NCBI GenBank assembly: GCA_019614645.1
Contig: JABWDB010000070.1
Coordinates: forward strand, 434,001-498,000
DNA length: 64,000 nt
Direction: 5' to 3'
Source of the DNA: Stratiolaelaps scimitus
Taxonomy: Eukaryota; Arthropoda; Arachnida; Mesostigmata; Laelapidae
The position numbers were made by a program, and so were the translations under genes. The notes below the pieces were generated by a model, which was given only the letters and a program-made list of their open reading frames with translations, was not told where the DNA came from and did no database searches. Of this stretch, positions 37,001-53,456 are shown piece by piece; position 1 is the stretch's first letter, and each line of letters starts with the position of its first letter.

Positions 37001-40000
37001 CGTTCGGTAACCCCGTTCGTGTTGGGCTGATTGCGTAGGACCCCGGCGGCGCAGTAGACGACACAAAGTTTGACACCCACAGCCGGCACAGCAGCAGCGG
37101 CAACAGAATAGTCAGTTTGTGGCAGCAAGCACATGACACCAAACGGACTGCACCATTCGATGGCGCAGAACGGCTTGGTTTGGTCTAGCGCCTGGCTTCA
37201 CTTGCCGACGGTGAAATGTGCAAAAGCACCAAGCAACAGACCAGCCAGTAACATGACGGCATCGCTGTGGTTTGGAACGCCAGCAGCGCCGTCCATAACC
37301 GGCGGACCGATTCACAAACGTCTCCGGCTACAAACTCCGCCGGTACCACTGATGACGTTAGCCAGCCATGCCGCGCTGGACTTTGTCGGAATATTCGTTG
37401 TGGTTAACGTACGAGAAGGGTAGAAAGTGACGAAGTATCACCGAGGTACCACAGAGCCACAGGCTACGTCCGCCATCATCGCCGTCGCCTAATGAGCTAA
37501 TTAGAGTGAAAAACCCGTTTCGCTCTTAGTTGGCATTTGTCGTCGACGACATGGTTGCATTCACAGAGTCCCCCGCCCCCCACGCTCTATACGTTTCATT
37601 CTTTCTATGAGCTCATTCGTAAGTTCTGCGTTAGTACCAGGTGCGACCTGTTGCTGATTTTATGGGACGCAAAGATAGGTGTCCCAGTTGCACGCAAATC
37701 ATCGTGACATCGTCGGCGACAATCTTTGTTAATGGAAATCCTCTACAGTGTTGTTTTTTGTCCGCATCACAGTACGTTTTCTGTTTTCCTATTTTGATTC
37801 GAACCTCTAAATATGAGATGCTGTACAATAGAAGGGTGGATGGAAGAGAAACTAAACATGGCAGTCATTAGATATTGATTCAGTCCAGATCGCTGTCCGG
37901 AGTGATGGGATGTTAAGTGTAGAAACAAGCGTAACGACTGTTGGAAGTCGAACGCCAGCGGGGTTGATCTCGCGAAAATACAGACTAACAGATATAATAT
38001 TCTTTCGCCTTCATCCGACTGCGGCGCGCACACAGAACAGCTGTTTTTTCACACCGTTGGAAAACACTAGAGTCGATTTGTATATTCATCAGCTTATTTG
38101 TGTATAACATACATATATATATATATATATAAATCTAGGAGATATTTTACAAAGGCCGGCAGTAATTTTATCTGAGGTAATGTTTGTTATATCTGCGAGA
38201 CATGACCTGACCACATGAACGTCATGTTGTTTTGGGTATACCACGTCTAGGCTGTTTTGCTATTTTATGTATTGTTAAACAATTAATTGCCATAGTCGCG
38301 TCAGGGCTTTCAGGGCTTCCCGAAACTCTATTGGCCAATTAATTGGCAGAAACAATCACTGCTGCCATTTCGTACATTTGGAGAATAATACTCTGCTGTC
38401 AATACGAGAGATTTTCTGTGAATCTTTTAGTAATGTGTCTTTAGCTATTCAGAATGAACGAGAAATCCCTGGTCATTGTTGAAGCTTCAAGTCCAGATCA
38501 TAAAAATGAGATTGGAGTTTGCTGGAAGGAATATTCGTTTTGAGTTAATTTCGTTTAAGATGGTTTTATTGCGTTGTGACGTAAGCCTCTATCAATGTGA
38601 CTCAGTTTTCATACATCGCGTGTGGTACTTCTTGTGCGACACGATGAAAGACCCATTGCGAGCACCTACCTGGTCATCACCACTGTTTATTTTAACCTGA
38701 GGCCGTATTCACCGCAAGGCTAAATAAGTACACGCTTACTTTGAAATAGTACGACAGCAATAACACCTAGAGACAATCCGCCTCACTACTTTAAAGGACA
38801 AAATTAGTATTAGATTCCTTACGAAGTTCTAACGTACTTAATAATAGTCCTATGCTTCGTCCTTCCCTCGTCAGTTGAGCCGATGAATAATCCTAAAAAA
38901 CGCCCTTAACTGGCACAGAGCCTGTTAAGCCCTGCTCCCATCACACTATCCAGCATTTGTCCCCGTACGGCAAGCGAAACAAGAAGAGCGAATGACACAA
39001 CCGTCGGCATGAGTCAATGCTGAGAACTAACCCACGCTCTGTATAACATACTACAATATATAAGATATATATATATATATATATATATACATGACAAAAT
39101 GATTAAAAGCCGGATGCTATGCCTTCCGAAAGGCCAACAATCCACAGGTTTGCAAAGGTTAAACAACGATCGCTAAAAATGTTGAATGATCTCGCGAATA
39201 TGAGGTTTCTGCTGGCGTTTCGCGCGGCAATAGTGATCAGCACTTCGTAATGCGGCCTGACAGCTTGTTTACGAACACCGATACTGGAAGAGTCTTACAC
39301 AAACACCCAACACAACGTCATCGATATGGGCATCACACTAGGATCGCTTCGTACGCCTCAGCCAGCCGCAGTTACATATTTCTTCTGAATTTCGCCTGTG
39401 AACGATCTATGACGCTCCTCCGCTGCGGTCGCTGTGGCAGCGGCTGATATCTCGTTTCGATTGTGGCAGTAATAATAGTTGTAGTAGTTGTTCCTTTTAT
39501 TGTCGCCCGCTGCTTTTATGTATATTTCCGATTGTCTTTGGAGCAGATGAGTTGGTGTTTGTTAGCTCGGTGCTATCGCAGGCAGAGTTTAACCTAGCGT
39601 TCACCATTCTGCCCTGTGGAAATGTGTCGGCACCGTCAACGTTGAGAAACTGAATTTCGAGTTGGAGACTACTTTCCGAGAGTATGCGGTAGGGAATAAA
39701 CAATTTTCGTAAGTAAGTCGCTGGGTTGTTTCTTGACTCAGTGTCACTTTGTCGTAGAGGGTGACCGACTTTCAGTCGAATGCATGTGCCATTTTTGCTG
39801 ATATGATTTTTGCTACAGCATAAATAATTGTCTCGGGGATCGCAAGAGGTAATTTTCGTTGGCTCTCAGCACTTGATTGTGCTACCTATAGTTGATCAGG
39901 TGTAACCTGCAGCTGTTTGTATGATAAGGCATGATTGAAGTTTACGATTATCCAAAGTAAGCCCTAATCATATAGCAAGCATTGTCTACAGTTTGATGAC

Positions 40001-43000
40001 AGTTGATCACCCGGCAATTAACTCTGACCACCGCAAGTTGTACCCCGGGCCGGCGGTCTTCAAATTCATTGAAATATCGCGCACTGCGATAGCCAGCGAG
40101 TATGCTGCCCCACTATGCTGAGTAAACATTCTTTACCGTCCATCCGAGCGTACGTGGTATATACCCTTGAGAATCATTGTATCGTTGTATCTCTATGGGG
40201 CCTTTTGACGCATCTCGTGACCTTATCAACACGTTGACTGACTGACCCATCTACTATGACTGACTATGGCAGACTCTCATTCACTACTGACGACTGTCTA
40301 TTGTAGTACACCACGATTAATGCTACTATGACTGAAATACGCGTTTACGCGTATTGCGACGGCGACCTCGAGCGAAACTCGGTGGCGGCGCTGCCGAGGG
40401 TCACGGTGAATCTATAATATTTATTGCCCATTTTATTTGCGTAGAGCATTGATTACTGTTGATGCTGAGTTTAGAGTTCAATCCTATATAGTATCTCATG
40501 CAGGAGTGGTGTGAAATAGTATTGGAAATGTTTTGAAATTGTCGTCACACTCCAACGACTTGTGAGCATGCCCGAACTGCCGTATGCCCAGCCACGAGGT
40601 GGAAATTGCCGGAGAATATAGTTTCATCTTTCTACTATCAGTATTGATGAAGTAGTAATGTACAATACTTATAACGTGACGGATACACGCTAAGTCCACC
40701 ACAGAGTGAGCTGCCGTGATAGATCTTGCAGTGTATCTAGTTATCCATCTATTTCTCTAATGTTGCATACAAATATGCAGGCAACACAGCAGTGAGGGTC
40801 TGTGTGACATCACGAATTTACAAAATACGTTCTATTAAAGTAGAATGATCTCATATTGTAAACGCTTGCTTGTACTGACCTTATGGGCGTGAACATTGCA
40901 CTGTGGTGTCAGATTTACCCGGCACATATTTTCCAGGCGGAGTTCGTTCGGAGCTGATCAGTCAGCATTCAATTTATAAACATTGCGGTCGGCCTACGCG
41001 ATCTGTTCGAAGTTTGCCCGAAGCCAAGTAGGGGATGTCCTCATAGATTTGCTTTCGACTATACTATTCTCCACTATTGTCCAAAGTAATGGGACTTTCC
41101 GCTGGCTATTGCAAAGGCAGAGTTTCGAGATGCATTTCGAGCTATCATTGCATCTACGTATGCTTCCAAACACCCTGTGCATTTCTACGACGAGTATTCG
41201 CAGTGCGTTGCTGGGCGGCTAACGGCTCCATTGACCATGATCATAACTCTCACCTTTAGCACGTTATTATAAAAAAAAGTCATTGGTAGCGACTTTGTCG
41301 CTAAAGTTGGCTGATGTCGGTATGTGATTGGTGTACTTGTCAATGATATCTGTTTGTACTGCGAGTACGAGGCATGGCCGAGTCGTTCGCCATCCGTCAC
41401 CGTCCGTCGTCGTTGCAATGAGCAGGGTAGTTCGTTCATACTCGCCTGGTATTTCTACCTGGTATTTCTAGTTGATCTCAGTCCTCGACGTGTATTGGTC
41501 TCTACTTCTGGGTAATGGCTATCCCCTCCATGTTATGATTGACGGTAGTCGTTGCGATTACACCCTTCTAGATGACGCACTGAAAGCAAACTTGAACCAC
41601 GGACTGCTGCTGCTGCTCGTGCGATCCATTTGGCCGCCTTCGCAGCCCGAAGAAGAGACTAAGAAGAAAAAATATTGACTGTGCACCCCGCCCAGGATAT
41701 GCACACAGGCGCAACGGTAGAGCCAACAGCGTCGCCCTCTAGTCGATCTGCTGTTCAGCCAGAAAACTGGTGAGACCGATTTCTCTGAAGGTAGTTCTTA
41801 ATGGTCTCAAATCGAACGGTGTACACAACTTCAAACAAGTGTTCACATAGGTAGACGCGTATGCAACAGAACCGAATTCATACCTCTACCTCAGTATATA
41901 CTGAGGCAGGAATGAGGAATTGTGCTAACATCCCTTATCCATGATCGCTGCTGGAAACGGGACGTTGCTCGTCACCTAGGTTGACTGAATACGATGATCA
42001 CATCGAGTACTTGCAGCAAAATCACACTTAATCTCCTACAAATATTGACTACTGCCTAAATCATGAAGCGTTCACTGTTGTCAACAACCTCGCCTATATT
42101 TGCTGACAATCATTTCTGCCATTCCTATCGTTTCGTCCATGAATAAGCTGCTGTACTGGTACTTCTTCTGGCAAATATATCGTTCCCTAGATATATTATC
42201 TATTGGAATTAATATGTTAATTATTAATTTCGCTGAGGGCCGCATGCCCGTTGTTTTTTTTTGCTGCTCGCCCTGTGTTTTTCAATAGCGCATTTTTCGC
42301 CAATATAAGAAATTAGACAAAACCGTACAATGCACAGAGTATGATTTATTAACGAAACTGCAGTTCTAAAACCGCTTAAGACCTCGTAGAATAAAACAAT
42401 ACGAATAAAGAGAGCTTCACGATGTTCACTACAGTCTTCGCCATAATTATTGAATTTATTAATATGTAATAAATGTACTAGGCGATGTATAACCGAAATG
42501 ATCTCACCCAGCTATGAACACGGCCTGCCCTGTCCAACCAAGCAATAGCCGAAACGTATTGCTTATTTTCAATTTGCCAACGTGTAGCAACATTCTACCT
42601 CAACAAGGCGCTTGTTGGTCGTATAAATATTTTATATCGCCACATTTTTACCACCAAAATGACCCTGCTGCAATGCTATCATTCGAAGCCGGTATCGAGT
42701 CGTTGTTATGGCAGTACTCATCACTTGAATCAATCGAATTGTTACAGTTATTTAGATAGCGTCGGTGTGGGATGGAACCTGCGTCTATATTTGTGCCACC
42801 ACTTAGCAATATGGGATAACAGCTAATAGAGATAGGTAGTGGTGGCGTAATTAGTAATGAGAGCATGCGGGGCCCCGCCGATGTCAGCGATGAGATTACC
42901 ACAACCAGTGGATTAATCCAGTGCTGGTAAGCAGCAGTATGCGTGGTCAAGGTGAAAAAGTGGTCAGTTTGTGTATCTCTATTTTGCTATTCCAGCTACA

Positions 43001-44932
43001 GCTCGCCTCTGCATATATGACGGGTCCATAGATCAGCTTTTAATCAAGGAGCATCTATATATATATATATATATATTACCAAAGATGTTTGGGACATTAG
43101 CGCACAGACCGCTCTCATTATTCTTCTCGCCAATCTGTTTACCTAAAATTAATTCATCCCGGCAATACGCCAACCCTTTAATTCGATCTATTGCGCCCTA
43201 GTTAGCTAAAGAGATAGCTCTATAACAGCCGTTTTTTGAAGGTGTCCCATCTCTTGATTATCGAACTTCAGTGGCCATTGCATTATGTACACCTGTCAAC
43301 CCGGTCCACAACAAGCACTCATTCAACTCGATGTAATCTGTTTTTCCTCCTTTGATCCAGCCATCTATTCATTGCGAAATCCACATCTGTCCCCGTATCT
43401 CATACGATCGCTGATATTTCGCTCAAGCAAAGTCAGGAAGATGCCGCGCGTGGGTGCTATACCTGTAGGCTATTAGCATTACTATATTATGTATCGTCAC
43501 CACGACAAGTACACCTTTCGCAGTAGTATACAGCGCCTATTTTTTCCTTCGCGCCCAAGCAGGCCGTCCTCTCTTATATTCTTCGTACGAGACAATCAAT
43601 CAATGGATGTAGAGGAAACAAAGTAAATTGCGAAGACGCAATGTGTGAAATGATCCAGCCAGCCAGCCAGTCAGACGAACGACGAGTCCTTGAATGTGGC
43701 GATGGCGATGTATTTTTTTTTGTTTTCTGTATAGTTTCGTCATGTGCTTCTTCGCGCTGCCGCACCGCTCGCCGCTGTCTCGACGATATGAAATTCATTG
43801 TTGCCGGATGTAACCGCTAATGGTCATCTCAGCTAAGCTAGGCTCGTCTCGGCTAGCTCAGCTTCGAGTAATAATAAGAATAATAATATTAATAATAATA
43901 CTGGTAGTAGAAGTAAGAATTCTAACAATGACCATTTCTTTCTTTTTTTTTCTGAAAATGCCTCGATTATCTCTACCGATAGAAGGGATGATTATTCTAA
44001 ACGGCGATGGCATTTATTGCAGCTGCGGCAGCCTGCTCAACAGTTCATTTTTTTGTTTCATGTTCTTGTCGCTGTCAATTAGTCAATTCGTGTTCGTCGC
44101 TGTCTTTCCATTGGGTGAGCCACAAATGTAAGCGTAAGCATCTATCGACGTTTAGCCGTCGAATGCTGAATTTGTCGCTGTTCGGCGTTTTCGTTTCGTT
44201 GTTCACAAGGACAAGGGTTTTGATTTTTTATTTTTGACCCTTTTTCTATCCAGATTCTTAATCATCGCTGATGGGGGAATACAAGTAAAATTATAGGTTG
44301 TTGTTGTTGTTGTTGTTATTACTGTAGTTGTGAGTTGGACTGAGTAGTAGTGAGTTAGAATAAGACAAGATTAACGATTCAAATCGAAGTAGTCCGTTTC
44401 TCATGGAAGTTGTAACTGCATGTATTGTTGTAGCAGCAGCAGCAAAATATTCCTCTTTCCCCGCCACGATGATGGCAGTGAACGAGAGTTGTCAGGCGTC
44501 GATCTGTCAAATAATACAAAGTGGACTATAAGAAGGATTTTAAAAACACGGTGTGTCACATAATTGCGTATAGTTCCGAATACAATTAAAAATACATTTC
44601 ATAATTATAGTTAGATATTTTGCCGAGCTCCAGCCGAATCCCGTACGAATGGATTACGATCGATTTTTCACAGCATTCGCTAATTCTCGTCTAGTATTAC
44701 GTCCAATTCTAGTCTCAAGGGGCTATTTCGTGTTTTGACCTTTTTATTTTGCCCACTTAAGTGGTGAATTGCATGTTCCTACGCGCGTACCGCTACCTAC
44801 AAACGGCTAGCACTATACAATGGTAATTAATTCAAATTAACCTCACCATCATCATCGTCCCGGATTGTAAAGCCGAAAATTGCCCACCAACTACGACGGC
44901 TTCACGAGTTAAATCCACTCGATATTTTTCAG
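34027..44932. other. large stretch without a recognised gene
   Basis: Includes GC-rich patches (34,100-35,000; 36,850-37,450; 41,350-41,680), a strong donor-like CACCAGGTGAGT at about 34,151, an open plus-strand frame of 96 codons at 37,133-37,423 with coding-like codon use but no known motif, and (TA)n tracts at about 34,462, 35,178, 36,102, 38,110, 39,063 and 43,055. A small palindrome AATACGCG-TTTA-CGCGTATT lies near 40,335. A gene with long introns may be hidden here, but I cannot place its exons. Confidence 0.4.
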
Positions 44933-45164
44933 CTTCAAGCGCTGCAGAGCGAATCCGCGTTGTCTCATAGTGAATTCACAGCGGATGGTCGTCATAGAGC
45001 AGTGTAGCACTGGACTTTCTGCTGTCAAAACGGTAGCCTACGACTGTCTTGCCTTCATACGCTGTCAATCAGACGAAAGAACAATTGGCCTAACGTTAAT
45101 GCGTGGATACGAGCCGAACACCGAGGCACTGGCACTTGCATTTGAGATGCATCCTGAGGGGTAA
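44933..45164 (+). CDS. candidate terminal exon, unrecognised
   Basis: A good 3' splice site (GATATTTTTCAG) ends at 44,932. The frame then stays open for 76 codons to TAA at 45,162-45,164, with residues such as NPRCLIVNSQRMVVIEQC, YDCLAFIRCQSDERTIG and TEALALAFEMHPEG. One leading base completes a codon from an earlier exon that I could not find. Protein-like, but the family is unknown. Confidence 0.3.
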
Positions 45165-45988
45165 AATCACTGGGGACCTCCCGCGATGGGACTAACGTTA
45201 TTGCGTTATAGCAATTTCTCCACCGCTTTTCCAGTTTCCATTTATATACGTCCAGCTCGCACCGCTGCCAACAGTGGGCGCGCGCGGCAAGGCCGACGGT
45301 ATGAAGGGTCATTCATTCATCATCACCGTCTTCGTCGTCTCGCCACCGCCGCGACCTTGAGACCTAGAAATTAACTTTTAGGTTGGGCAAAACGGTTTAG
45401 GCCGAAATACAGGCTCATAGTTGAGTGTAGTGGATAGATGGACGAGAAGCATTATACAAATAGTGTGTGTATACTACCTTGAACGGGTTTCGTACGAGGG
45501 CGTGGAGGGTTCAGAGGAACTGGCTGGGATCGTCTTCGCGGTGCAGTGCAGGTTTACCCCTGACTAGTCGGATGATCATCTCTAGGCGTTTTAAAGGCTG
45601 AGAGTCTGCCTGAAAACACTCGTTTCGAGTTTTCGGCTGAGCTAAGAGATTCGATGTGTAATAGTTGTACGCACTAATAGAACCATCCAATTATCAGCGA
45701 ATCTTCATCCTTCTTCTAGTGCCTAAACACTATTCTATGTGTAGTTTAGGGGCATCATCTAGGACTAGAGTTATCTACTCATAATGATATGCCCGCAAAC
45801 AGATTGGCACAGTCAACACAAAGTGTGTTTCCAAGTCGAAACAGGTCTTCTATATATTTACTGACGATTTCGAGGGTCGGTTACACACCGAGTTGGATAT
45901 TCCAGTAATCACCGTCGTCTCCCTCGATTCTCGTAAGGTGGGAGATCATTTTTCAATATAAAGAAAGCGCTCTTGATGGTATGCTCAC

Positions 45989-46176
45989 CTCTTGCTATAC
46001 ATTGCCTTAGCCCACCCATCGGTATTAGCCAGCAGGTTTCCTCGGCGGAGATCTACTGAGCAGAGCAAATTCGTGTCAATGAAACTGCAAAATGTCTCCC
46101 GTAATCTGCGTCGATACTTCTCCTTGATATTATACCGCATTATGGCTAACCGTGCTAAATTTGCTTGATCCCCCAT
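45989..46176 (-). CDS. candidate first coding exon, unrecognised
   Basis: The ATG at 46,176 has a favourable context (ACCCATGG). The 62-codon open frame contains IMRYNIKEKYRRRLRETF, FIDTNLLCSVDLRRGN and ANTDGWAKAMYSK, then ends at a canonical donor GTGAGC (45,988-45,983) in phase 2. A coding-like block ending RLVRGKPALHREDDPSQF lies further along the same strand near 45,510-45,615, after an acceptor-like TTTTCAG, but its phase does not match directly. Family not recognised. Confidence 0.35.
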
Positions 46177-47837
46177 GGGTGGTATCTATACGAAGCACGA
46201 ATTCGGTGTCAACGCTTTAAATCGAGACGGTCTGAGAGCGAGACGGTCTTACGACGGTCTGCTGATACGGGGTTGTTCCGCTTAAAGGGGTGATGCTTCC
46301 AGTGCCGTTATTCGCTATTGCCGTCCCCTTCAGGCTTACTCCCTATCATCTCTTTCTTGGCCCGCTCGAATGGCCGGCCCGGTTCTTCTGTTTCCCACAC
46401 TCTGCTAGCCTCATCCATCTGGCCTAAATGGTGGCGGCTGGGCCTTATGACCGTCGTTGTCGAGTCAGGCTCCGAGGTGCGGTTGGATTCGTTCCACTCA
46501 CCAGCAACGACCTGTTCGGGTTCCGCTCAGTCGTTCGAAGGAGGTCTTGGCACTGGCGTTTTGCACGCACATCCTACGGCTGGCATGGCTATGCAAGCGG
46601 CATGTGATTCCGCCTGAAATAGCGTGAAAATGGTTATTATAGAACACCACAAGGAGTACGAAATGGCAGATCGCCTATGCGAACTCCCGGGTTAATAATG
46701 TATACGACGAATTTCTCCAAACAGCTTGTATTGTATTCCTGTATTGTATGGATTACAAAATAAAATTGTCTCCAACTTTGCTAGTGTAGGGCGCGAGTCA
46801 TTTTGCTTTGAGGGCCGCGTCTGTCGGAGAGAATCGAGCCCATACGTTTGGCGAGAACCTAATAAGCTCATAATGAATCGTTATTTGCTTATTAATTCGA
46901 TGATGAATCGATTGGTCAACACACTCTTGCTGGAAACAAATGTAATATAGTGTAGTGTTTCCGGGAAACGCACATAAGGATGTTGATTAGAGCCTAGCCT
47001 GAATCATCTTATTCACCGGATTTGCCAATCTGATTGATTGTGGCCAGCTTTCTGTAAGCCGCTGAGATCGTCTTGTTCCGATTTGTTCAAGGCCCCACAG
47101 CTTTCGCTATTGAAACGAGGCAACGCTTGAGAACTGCGTCCTCGAGTGACTTTTCACCCTAAGCCGAATGGCTTAAATTGACATTATCGCCCGTGTTGAA
47201 CGTTATCGTTTCGCCGGGAGGCACAACGCCTTTAAATACTCGCGCCGGACATGGTGACTGCGTTTGGACTCGTCGGACTTGAACTGATTGCGCCTCAAGT
47301 CCGTAGTGAGAATCTCAGCTAGACACAAGAGAGAGAGAGAGAGCGAGGGAGAGAGAGATAATGTGAAATACTCGCAGTAGTAGGAGTAGTTGTAGAATTA
47401 GATTTTTATATAGGCGTAACTTGATTTAGGCGTAATAATAAACAACACAATTAATTTTATATTCATATCACCGAAGGTTTAACCGAGTTCAGCCGAAAAT
47501 TCTCGATTAATATCTCCGGTCTACACTAACCGTCTGAGTTGTATCGTATTGCCGTTATATTTCCCATTAAGAGGGGAATGTGCTTGTATTAGTACAATAC
47601 ACTTCTACATTTGCCGCTCTACCGAGTACGTCTATAAGTACCTGACAAATGTCTGATGAGAAAAAAACTGGGTGCTAGCCGGCCAAGAAAACAATATTTA
47701 TATGTATACTCAACCTAAAAAAATATGATTTATTTCTGGTGACAATATTGTCGCGCAATATTTAGGTAGGCAGGCACGTTGAAGAGGAAGGGCGTGCTAA
47801 CATTTTCATGTTTCTTGCTTGATTAATGATATTGCAG
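46177..47837. other. intergenic and probable Rab11 upstream region
   Basis: A GC-rich patch at about 46,240-46,620 carries a 99-codon plus-strand open frame without known motifs. A (GA)n tract lies at about 47,331-47,358. The patch may be a promoter or untranslated exon of Rab11; no direct evidence. Confidence 0.4.
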
Positions 47838-47906
47838 CTCGTCGACGCTGTGTTAAGGTCATCAACAAAGGCTTGCACACACATAGATCAATTAACAGGT
47901 GATAAT
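47838..47906 (+). other. probable Rab11 5' UTR segment behind a 3' splice site
   Basis: TTAATGATATTGCAG ends at 47,837 and looks like a 3' splice site, so the 69 bp before the ATG may be the 3' part of a 5' UTR whose first exon is further upstream. Known animal Rab11 genes often have an untranslated first exon; placement here is inference. Confidence 0.4.
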
Positions 47907-50879
<2,973 letters not shown>

Positions 50880-51045
50880 GATTAGGCAGTAAGGAACACA
50901 CAGTGGATATGCATTGCGCCCGCTCCTCCAGCTGGCCGTAGTCCCATGCATGGGTGGGAATATAAAATGAAATATATGTATAAGTATAAAGAAAACGAGA
51001 GGAAGCGAACGAGAGGCAGGAAGAAGTAAATATAAAAAAAAATAT

Positions 51046-51051
51046 AATAAA
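51046..51051 (+). terminator. candidate Rab11 polyadenylation signal
   Basis: AATAAA 167 bp after the stop codon. It is the first such hexamer downstream; the 3' end is not otherwise supported. Confidence 0.45.
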
Positions 51052-51109
51052 GGTGATTATAGCGAGCGGTGCACATCGAACACCAATATTGGCCCATACG
51101 TAAAATCAA

Positions 51110-53424
51110 CAGCGTCAGCGTATCACAACAACAACAACAACAACAACAGTAGCAACAACAACGACAACAGCAGCAGCAGCAACAGCAAGGACGTCAATGC
51201 CAAGGCCAGCTACAGCAACGCGAAGAACAGCTTCGCCTAAAAAGGCGGTGGCAATAGCTACGACATTATATGAACTACAATGCAACTACTTCAATCACTA
51301 TCAGCAAGCAATGAAGGTTAGTACGATGAACAGCAGCAACAGCAGCAGCAGCAGCAGTAGCTGCTGTGTAAAAAGCAACAAATTGGAGCTGGTGCCTCGT
51401 GTCGGCGTTTTCCTACCCAGCTCGATTAACATACAACCGGGGCGTTTGCTCTCTCGGCGGCCGCCCACGCGCACAACAGCCAAGACGGGGCAACAGCAGC
51501 AGCAGCAGCAGCGGCGAGGGCGGCGAGGGCGGCGGTGGCGGTGGCGGCAGACTGTGACTCTCGTGCTTGAACCTCCGCCGTAGGGGTGAAGAATAAGGAA
51601 TAACGATAGATGGGCGATATATCCGGGTAGCGGTAGTGGGCGAAGTAGCAACGGAATCTAGCAATAGAGGTAGAGAGAGAGAGAGGGACGGAGGAAATTG
51701 TCTTCGTCTGTTGCAACCGATGCTTCGGGAATGACGACTTTTTCGAAACGGGAATGTCCGTGCTCGTGGTGATATCGTCGGTGGTGGTGATGATGGTGGT
51801 GGTGGAAATGACGTGCAGCATTGAATATACTGAGAATGACTTTAACGGTGGGGGCGGGTGGGGGTACTTCGGGGATTAGGGATAACATAGATGAGGTGAA
51901 ATATATATATATATATATATATATGGAGAGAGAGAGAGAGAGGCGATGGCTAAGTATGATGAGAGGAAATGTCACGCTGCTGATGATGATAACAGTGGTA
52001 ATAACGTTGAGAAAAATAATAGTGTAGTCGTTTTTCTACAACCGCCACCATCCGCTGAGTTTAATTAACGATGTCCAAATAAAAAGCCGGAACGCGGACG
52101 ACGGCCGCATGGTTTCAAAGTTTTTTATGTACGGCGACCCATCAAGGCACAACAATAACAACCACATTAACATGAACCGTAGTAGCAGCAACAGCAGCAG
52201 CAACAGCAACCAGGGAACACAACTGAGAGATGGACAGTAAACAGATTGATTGCAAAGTCTATCTGGTACAACGTTACGACGGTTAGACAAACCCCACACA
52301 GCCTCCAGGACACATTCAGCTTTCGTAGTTCACGCACGGGCTCTTGGGTATGCCAGAAAGGAGTGTGGCACGTCGCACTGTAAACTTCTGCGACCGCGGC
52401 TGCTTCTTTCTCCTCGAGGAAAAGCCTTTTCCGCCTCAGCTCGAGCAGAGAAAGACTACGAGAGACAGAGAGAGAGAGGGTCGCAGCAGACGAACGCCTA
52501 GCCGCCGTAGCTACAATCGATATGGCTGGTTTGCGGGGTTGAGACCTGTAGGAATCGGGGGAGGTAGGCGCTGGGGCCTTACAGGGGGGGGGGGGGCACT
52601 ATTTCAAGGCGAATTCTACTTACCAATGAACGAGTGAATGAATCACACACATTATCATTCCCCATGAACATCGCACGCACGAGAAGAGCCACGGACATGG
52701 ACATAAGTCGAAAGACGCAAAGGCATAGAGAGAGAGAGAGAGAAATTCGACGACCCGAGGTTGACTTGCTGGGGCTGTTGAGGGGATCTGAGAGAGAGAG
52801 AGAGATAGAGATAGATAGTTAGACCTAAGGAATAAAGGACGATTGGATGAGGGCGATGTTCGAGGGAGAGGGCCGAAGTCGTTTTGTGCACTCTAGCTGT
52901 CGCTCATTCATGCAACGTACCTTGGCCTGCACACAAAAACGACCGCGATCCGCGGCGCGGGGCTCGACATTGGGGGGTTCTAGGGGCGGGGGGGGGGGGG
53001 GGGGGGTTAGAAACACTTGTTTATCACATGTCGCGGAGTGGTGGTGAGGGGGACGGGGGGGGAGACGTCTTTGTAGCTCTTTCGATTTCATTCGAATCCG
53101 AACATCAGTAGGCGTTTCGGGATGGCCGGCATATTCGTGCCGTATCACTGACATAACCTATGTTATATGATTTATAAGCGGGTATAAGCGCTGCTTTCCA
53201 ATCGGTATTTGAGTACAACCTTCCTAATAATAGTAATAATAATTATAATAATAATTCATTTATTCGCGTATTCGCTCATAATGGTGTCCGCGTAATGTCG
53301 TCGTTGTCGTCGGCGACATTTCGTCACAAACAAAAGCAAACAAACAAACAAACAAAAACTGCAAATGGGCGAATATATGATACAACAGCAAAAACAACAA
53401 TAACAACAACAATCACAACAATAG

Positions 53425-53456
<32 letters not shown>

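Noticed and set aside
51197..51583. 128-codon frame with poly-Ser and poly-Gln as a coding gene after Rab11
   Set aside because: It is built almost wholly from CAG/CAA/AGC tracts that are open in several frames; it is better read as UTR or intergenic repeat.
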